DNA of 64,000 bases from Trichostrongylus colubriformis (Eukaryota; Nematoda; Chromadorea; Rhabditida; Trichostrongylidae): the NCBI GenBank assembly GCA_963978905.1, contig OZ022258.1, forward strand, positions 44,996,591 through 45,060,590. The letters run 5' to 3'. A program made the position numbers and the translations under genes. The number at the start of each line of letters is the position of its first letter. Within the stretch, counting starts at the first letter, position 1. Below the pieces are notes generated by a model, which was not told the origin of the DNA, ran no database searches, and saw only the letters and a list, made by a program, of their open reading frames with translations. This document shows positions 59,601-64,000 of the stretch, one piece after another.

Positions 59601-61482
59601 TTGCTTAGAGTTGTTTTATAAACCGAGAACTTTTTTCTTTCTTTCTGCTTTTCTTTTTCTGCTATATCGAAAATATCTTTCTAGTTTGTTTTGGCTGCGA
59701 TTCAGACTGAGTTTTAGTACCATGTGATAGGGGGCCAGTTGACATTTTTCACTATTCATTTTTTCCATGAGTAAGTTAAGGAAGCCGGTCAGTGGTATTT
59801 CCCTGTTCCTACCTACCACCTCTTCTTAACATTTCACCACTCTTTCAGCTGATTGGTTGAGCAATTTTTCTTGCCTTGGTTCGAAAAAGTTGTCTAAAAT
59901 CACCGAGTTGTGGCGGAAGAACTAAATGTGGGAAAAGAGCGTCGTGGCTTTTCAAGCAACCGCCTGGTGAAGCTTGCAGAAGAGGTCGGGGCCAAAACGG
60001 GACACATGATTGGTTAGTTTTCCTCGAGTAAAATATAGTGTTTTAATTGACTGCCGGTTTGGCCAATTTTTGACTGCTGGACCTACCTCTTCGCCAACCT
60101 AAATGTCGGCGCTGTTCTACCATACTTGGAAAATGAACAGGTCGTTTTGTAGAGCAGAAAATTTTCTTTCAAATGATATATGACATGCTCTAAAAAGTTG
60201 TGATTTTATGGCAAAAATTTTTGCTTGAAAAGAACGACACTACTTATGGAATGACCCAATATCTTCTATTTTCTACCTAGGACTATCCTGACAGCAGCTG
60301 CACATGAAAACTATGTATGCAGGTCCTCAAAAAGCATTGCCTATGCGGAATAAGCGCACCATTAATGAAGGCAACGGTGTGAAACTGCTAAACCGCAAAC
60401 TAATGTTGTAGCCAATTAAGAAAACAAGAGTCAAAGTGGCTCGGGGGGAAGGGGAGGGGAAGGGGGAAAACAACTTTTCACCGACGTCGGAGTTACTTCC
60501 CCCTCCTACCCTTAGGCTAAAATTCAGATTTCATTCACTTCTACTCACCCTCATTCCACTTCCATTTTAGCCTAAGCCAAGGGAGGGAAAAGAGCTCCCT
60601 CGTCGGAGAGAAGTTGTGTTTCCCCGGGTGTGTACCTTTATGTCAGGGTTTTCGCACCGCGGCATGTCGTAAGCGAAGCAATGAGGACGAGCTGAAGGCG
60701 CCATGTTGGTGGGTCCCGAAGCTATTACAAGTCAACTGCGTATCGCGCCCCTAACACTGGCGTGTAATCGTTCCAAGACCCAACCACCGCGACGCGCATA
60801 GCTCGCACACACTGCGTCGCACGCCGCTCGTAGTCCTGCAAAAATCCTGACATAAGGGTGCACACCCCGTTTCCCTCCACCCAGAGCCACTTTGACCTGA
60901 AAACAAGCTTGATCAAAACCAACTTTAACGATGTGATCGGATTCATACACAATAAAGCCACCCATGGGGTCTGCATGGATGTTCCAGCCGGATATATCGA
61001 TAGTGTCCCGTGCTTCGGCATTTCTGTAATTTTAAATTGTCCGAACATTAGCTCAAAACTTTAAGGACAAGAGCACTCATTATACTGCCTAAGAGAAAGA
61101 AAGGAAAAGGTGAAATGAAAACTGAGCCTCATTTCACTTACCTCCAAACAACCGTGATTACAGCACCAATATCTGGAACGTCCACAGAGAAGAAAGTTCC
61201 GAGCATCGGTTTCTTCTGAATAACTAGTAAAAAAGTCGATGCCGACTTCTTCTTAACAACTAAAGCGTTGTCCCGATGAACAATCGTCATTGGCACATCC
61301 AATAATGAATCTGAAATGAAGAGATACATCATGCCGTTATTAAGTGAAAATCGGAAAGCAGAAACATTATTCATAGAAGCGCTAACTCGCAATCGATGGA
61401 ATGCTTTCAGTTTTTGCAATGCCTGCTAGAGTAATCAATACCGAGTGAACGACATGCAAAAAGTGGCAGACGTGTCCGTCTG
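50610..61482 (-). CDS. Unidentified conserved-looking gene, at least 14 exons, 5' end missing
   Basis: Minus-strand exons, 5' to 3': 61482-61387, 61310-61142, 61023-60897, 58101-57972, 57377-57280, 54672-54545, 53985-53832, 53769-53658, 53414-53284, 52657-52391, 51420-51325, 50931-50848, 50786-50730, 50657-50610 (TGA). All phases agree, giving about 565 codons. Landmarks: VPDIGAVITVVW, GFIVYESDHIVKVGFD, FTGMFYTTGCVIKSDVPLVN, GKLKATVTFSDDSDGFRW, GVVGAIRQGKPNVVHYITSR, FFKVDVVVEYIGCSDEHG, KKVGERFKTLDGEDVCVAHS and a basic/Ser-rich C-terminus. Predicted to be beta-rich, with no signal peptide or membrane helix in view. I recognise no domain. Weaker borders: GTTCGT donor at 53657, acceptor at 52658, exon 51420-51325. 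An exon may be missing between 57280 and 54672. Confidence 0.68.
51640..51877. mobile_element. M2 MITE copy
   Basis: Ends near CGGATGTGTATCCTTATG and CTGACAGAAGGGTACACACC, with a shared interior containing GCGCGCATAGCTCGCACAC. It is homologous over its length to 60626-60871 and lies in an intron of the 14-exon gene. Confidence 0.7.
52805..53190. mobile_element. MITE-like element with 30-bp inverted ends
   Basis: Left CACACTTTGTGCGGCATCGA and right near-complement (CGACGTCGATGCCGCAAAGT). GC-rich, non-coding, in an intron of the 14-exon gene. Confidence 0.6.
54800..54922. repeat. Hairpin, about 45-bp arms, intronic
   Basis: The arms contain ATGCTTGTGTTTGTTTTCTG and its complement around a spacer of about 28 nt, in the intron before the exon at 54672. 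Confidence 0.75.
55530..55800 (+). pseudogene. Tc1 transposase N-terminal half, left arm
   Basis: Begins MPRGTHLSEYEKGQ with the paired-type HTH region (NRKTSEKMGLSHNLISSFC) and the basic GRPQKLSERQKRR linker. Homology to Tc1 ends at about 55800, where the sequence joins the other arm. No catalytic domain. Confidence 0.8.
55795..56537 (-). pseudogene. Tc1 transposase, right arm, truncated
   Basis: On minus it begins MPRGTHLFEYEKG, hits a stop after SRRP, continues through the second HTH region and into SPHIERRRFWSTPYLTRAHE, then the first catalytic Asp region (FSDEK) and FSRRGFTDGNVMVCAAFSRFG. It breaks off near 55800, before the second and third catalytic residues. The two arms differ at many residues, so they were already diverged or have aged since the fusion. 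Confidence 0.78.
57548..57850. repeat. R1 repeat copy, reverse orientation, intronic
   Basis: From CAGGCTACACCGGGAGG to GGGAGTGCCCTG, lying in the intron between the exons at 57972 and 57377. Confidence 0.68.
58105..59211. other. Intron of the 14-exon gene
   Basis: Two overlapping minus-strand frames at 58365-58698 and a plus-strand frame at 58891-59163 look moderately coding, but none has borders that fit the gene's phases. Confidence 0.35.
59212..60259. mobile_element. 1048-bp TA-flanked element with long TIRs
   Basis: Bounded by TA (59210-59211 and 60260-60261). Ends CTGAGTCATTCCATAAGCA and TTGGGTCATTCCATAAGTA (as complement) extend into diverged inverted arms of about 240 bp. The interior is mostly non-coding but holds an exon-like open frame at 59901-60012. 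It is a Tc1/mariner-type fold-back. Confidence 0.72.
60436..60625. repeat. Diverged palindromic relative of M1
   Basis: G-rich left end, interior CTTAGGCTAAAATT and GCCTAAGCCAAGGGAGGGAA as in M1, but without clear TIRs. It abuts the M2 copy. Confidence 0.5.
60626..60871. mobile_element. M2 MITE copy
   Basis: From GGGTGTGTACCTTTATGTC to GACATAAGGGTGCACACCCC, homologous to 51640-51877. GTTTCCC flanks both sides, a possible target duplication. Its right end is about 25 bp from the donor of the exon at 61023-60897. Confidence 0.72.
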
Positions 61483-61859
61483 CTGAAACATTTCCCTATC
61501 GCTACTCATATGGTTCTAGGGTGAAAGAAAAGCGAGTCAAAAGAGTTTTTGTAGGACCGTTGATCACGACTAGAGCTGACTATGTGCTTCTCGTGCGAAA
61601 AAGCTATGTCTCTCCAAAAGATATCACATCTACCTACGCGGTTCCAAACCTGTTAGGAGAATTATCATGTATATGTGGCTTTTGTATCATCCCGTGACAC
61701 GGATTTAGAGGGACTTATGCTGACACACCGCACTATCGAGAACCGCTCGGGGTAGAAGTACTCTAGTACAGCTGCCAAAAGAAAGCCATATCCACTCAGC
61801 TGGTCGGTCATCCGCGTAGTGATCGCATCGCCTATTAGGCTACGTTTATCCCCAACTGA

Positions 61860-62160
61860 ACGGGATTTTTGGATTTTTCGCGTAATGGAAAAGATACGTA
61901 TCGATCTAGAAATGAGAGTATCGGACTATCCGCGATTCGAGATTTTCGGCGATTTCGCGAATGGATAAGATACATATTGATCGGGGAGGTGAGAGTCGCG
62001 GATTATCTGCGATCAGAGATTTTCGGCGGATCGGATCGTTCGATTATCCGCGATTTCGAATTTTCGAAGACGCGTCAAGGATAAGATACGTATTGATTGA
62101 GAAAGTGAGAGTATCGTATTAACCGATTTTCGACGGATCGTATTATCGGATTGTCCGCAA
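61860..62160. repeat. Diverged minisatellite
   Basis: Repeating landmarks AAGATACGTAT-GAT (61890, 61967, 62081), GAGAGT-TCGGA-TATC and GATTTTCGGCG. Related motifs recur near 62650-62890. Confidence 0.6.
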
Positions 62161-62451
62161 GTTGGGTTTTCTGGAGATTTTGCGTTAAAGGAACCGGAAG
62201 GGGGTCCGAAACAAGAGAAACATACAAAGAAATGAGCATTTCGTAACGAACGCAGAAGGTTAGAAGCGATAATCGGTGAAAAAACCCGAACTCAAAAGTG
62301 CATCGCTGCGGTGTGTATTCGCGCCTCATTCGCATCATCGCACTGGCGTTCCGAGTTGTCCGCTGTAGGAGACGGCCGCGGACCAACTTTAGTTGTAGCA
62401 CCTGACTCCCAGCGCAGTGGAGTGGCCATTCCCAACTACATTAACATTCAT

Positions 62452-62651
62452 GTAAGTACATCTAGAAACAATATAAGAAAGAACAAAGGAGAAGGTAAAA
62501 GGAATGAACAACTTTATAATGGAAACATCTTCTCTTGGCACCATGCCAAGGCGTCAAATTGGCGAGTTTGTTCAATGGCGGCCACTTGAACTCGTCCACA
62601 CTACGTCTGTTCTACCGTAAGCCAAAATTACTCCCTTACGGTATCTTTAAG
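62452..62651. repeat. 200-bp dispersed repeat, copy of 22954-23153
   Basis: Same start (GTAAGTACATCTAGAAAC) and interior as the copy next to the M1 MITE at 22731, here without a neighbouring MITE. Confidence 0.75.
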
Positions 62652-63101
62652 GATAAGATACATACCGACTAAAAAATCAGAGCAATCATTGGCGCCGCAA
62701 TTCAAGAATTGGCTTATCGGCGCATCCGTGATTTTGCCACAATGCAAGGTAAACCAAAAATCTCAAATCGCCGATAACCAGATCCGCCCATCCGTGGAAA
62801 ATCCCACTCAGATGGGTACGAATGTAGCTTTACGCTGCGTTCATCGTTTTGGGATTCTGGGCGAATTTGCCATTGGGGATTTTCGGCGATGCCACATAGC
62901 ACCACGTCGGTCTATCTGAATGAAGACAAATACCCCTAACCGTGGATACGCCCACACGACAAAAATTTTAAAGCGCGTGTGCGACTGTTTTCTCATATTC
63001 TACGTATTCTATCATTGAAGCGGGATCGCCGGAAATACTCAATCGCGGATACCCTCGTTTACACTATCGATAAACATCCTTCTCTTAACGCTATAGATAC
63101 A

Positions 63102-63499
63102 AATCCTAAACGTTGACTATGAACGCATCTTTGGATCCGACTTTCGGTTTCACATTACTGCAACATCACCAGGTGACCTTCATGGACCCTACTCGCCATA
63201 AGTTGATTCTGATCAGTTCTCTACTACATTATTACCGAACCCCTATTTATGCTGTCACTACGATCAACATTCAAAATTTTACGGGACGTTAGAAATATAA
63301 AATCCTAAAACGTTGACTATGAACGCATCCTTGAACCCGACTTTCAGTTTCACATCACTGCAACATCACCAGGTGACCTTCATGGACCCTACTCGCCATA
63401 AGTTGATTCTGATCTGTTCTCTACTACATTTATTACCGAACCCCTATTTGTGCTGTCACTACGATCAACATTCAAAATTTTACGGGACGCTATAATATA
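63102..63499. repeat. Tandem duplication, about 199-bp unit
   Basis: Two adjacent copies (63102-63300 and 63301-63499), over 90% identical by eye. Each holds GGTGACCTTCATGGACCCTA and GCTGTCACTACGATCAACAT. Confidence 0.85.
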
Positions 63500-64000
63500 G
63501 TATTTCTTATCGATAATCAGCTGATATCACTGCAATGAGCGGGTACTTCGCAAGTGAGTATTCAAGAGGACACGTGTCTCCGACTGGAATAGTACATGAA
63601 AAGTGAACAACGAACATAATGCAAAGACTGAAGAAGAGAACTCGTCTGCCGCCGCAGCAGCCGGACAGGCAGCACCCCTTATGCAACGTGGCTTACCAGA
63701 CCTCAGAAGAACTGGGGCAGCCGCTAACTGGCAGCTGCCTGAACTAAGCCAGCCCCCATTCATCGATCGTATCTTCTCATCGACTTTCCATCTCAACCAA
63801 TCCCCTTCTTTTCAAAGCAAAAGAAATAAATGGATAGAGCCTTAGCTATTAGGCGATGGTATACTTAACAATTCCATTCTGCGATTCCGCGATATTCGAT
63901 TTGGCAAGCGAAGCCGCAGCTGACTATGCTCCCTAACTCTCTAAGACCAAGTCTGGCACAGAGGTGAAAGTCTAAAAGTCTGGTTAAAACCAAAGTTAAC
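63500..64000. other. Right end of window, no supported gene
   Basis: A plus-strand frame ending at 63845 (Ala/Ser/Pro-rich) has no ATG near its 5' end and no convincing acceptor, so it is not called as a gene. Confidence 0.35.

Noticed and set aside
61860..62900. Regularly spaced repeats considered as a CRISPR-like array
   Set aside because: Unit length is irregular (77-114 bp), repeats are diverged, there are no conserved short repeats with unique spacers, and the genome is eukaryotic.
63603..63845. 80-codon Ala/Pro/Ser-rich plus-strand frame
   Set aside because: A stop lies just upstream, there is no ATG at the 5' end and no acceptor; a second overlapping frame is equally open.

Overview
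The window is eukaryotic and almost certainly from a nematode. Genes are split into many short exons by GT-AG introns (often 55-100 bp, typical acceptor TTTCAG). The best gene is a nematode-type Drosha, the left edge carries an exon of a nematode-expanded methyltransferase family, and Tc1/mariner relatives are abundant. A strongylid (hookworm-like) parasite fits best, partly because the intact mariner at 48.8-50.1 kb resembles elements described from hookworms. The species is an inference.

Layout. 0-0.7 kb: a minus-strand methyltransferase exon leaving the window, then two candidate plus-strand exons. 0.7-8.6 kb: mostly repeats and MITE-like elements, with one nested insertion. 8.6-20.2 kb: drsh-1 (Drosha), about 27 coding exons and about 1393 residues in this model, including both RNase III domains, a dsRBD and an unusual 290-residue C-terminal tail. 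21.6-22.3 kb: the end of a convergent minus-strand gene. 22.7-26.5 kb: palindromic hAT-like MITEs, one half of an inverted pair of 1.2-1.4 kb repeats, and an RTE-type retroelement scrap. 27.6-28.7 kb: four linked plus-strand exons of an unrecognised gene. 29-35.6 kb: transposon-rich (maT DD37D pseudogene, MITEs, fold-backs). 36.4-37.7 kb: candidate plus-strand exons. 38-48.8 kb: dispersed and tandem repeats, plus a likely minus-strand terminal exon at 45.2-45.5 kb. 48.8-50.1 kb: an apparently complete mariner. 50.6-61.5 kb: a 14-exon minus-strand gene of unknown function whose introns hold a fold-back Tc1, several MITEs and a 1 kb TA-flanked element. 61.5-64 kb: tandem repeats.

No operon-like or plainly cooperating gene set is visible. 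The genes look like ordinary single loci separated by transposon debris. The most interesting biology is at drsh-1. The gene for the microRNA-hairpin nuclease carries a 138-bp, about 96% identical inverted repeat with a 3-nt loop in its last intron, so its own pre-mRNA should fold into a long hairpin just upstream of the exon encoding the tail. Exon chains were built by hand from reading-frame, splice-site and phase consistency. Homology statements come from remembered family features, not from database searches.
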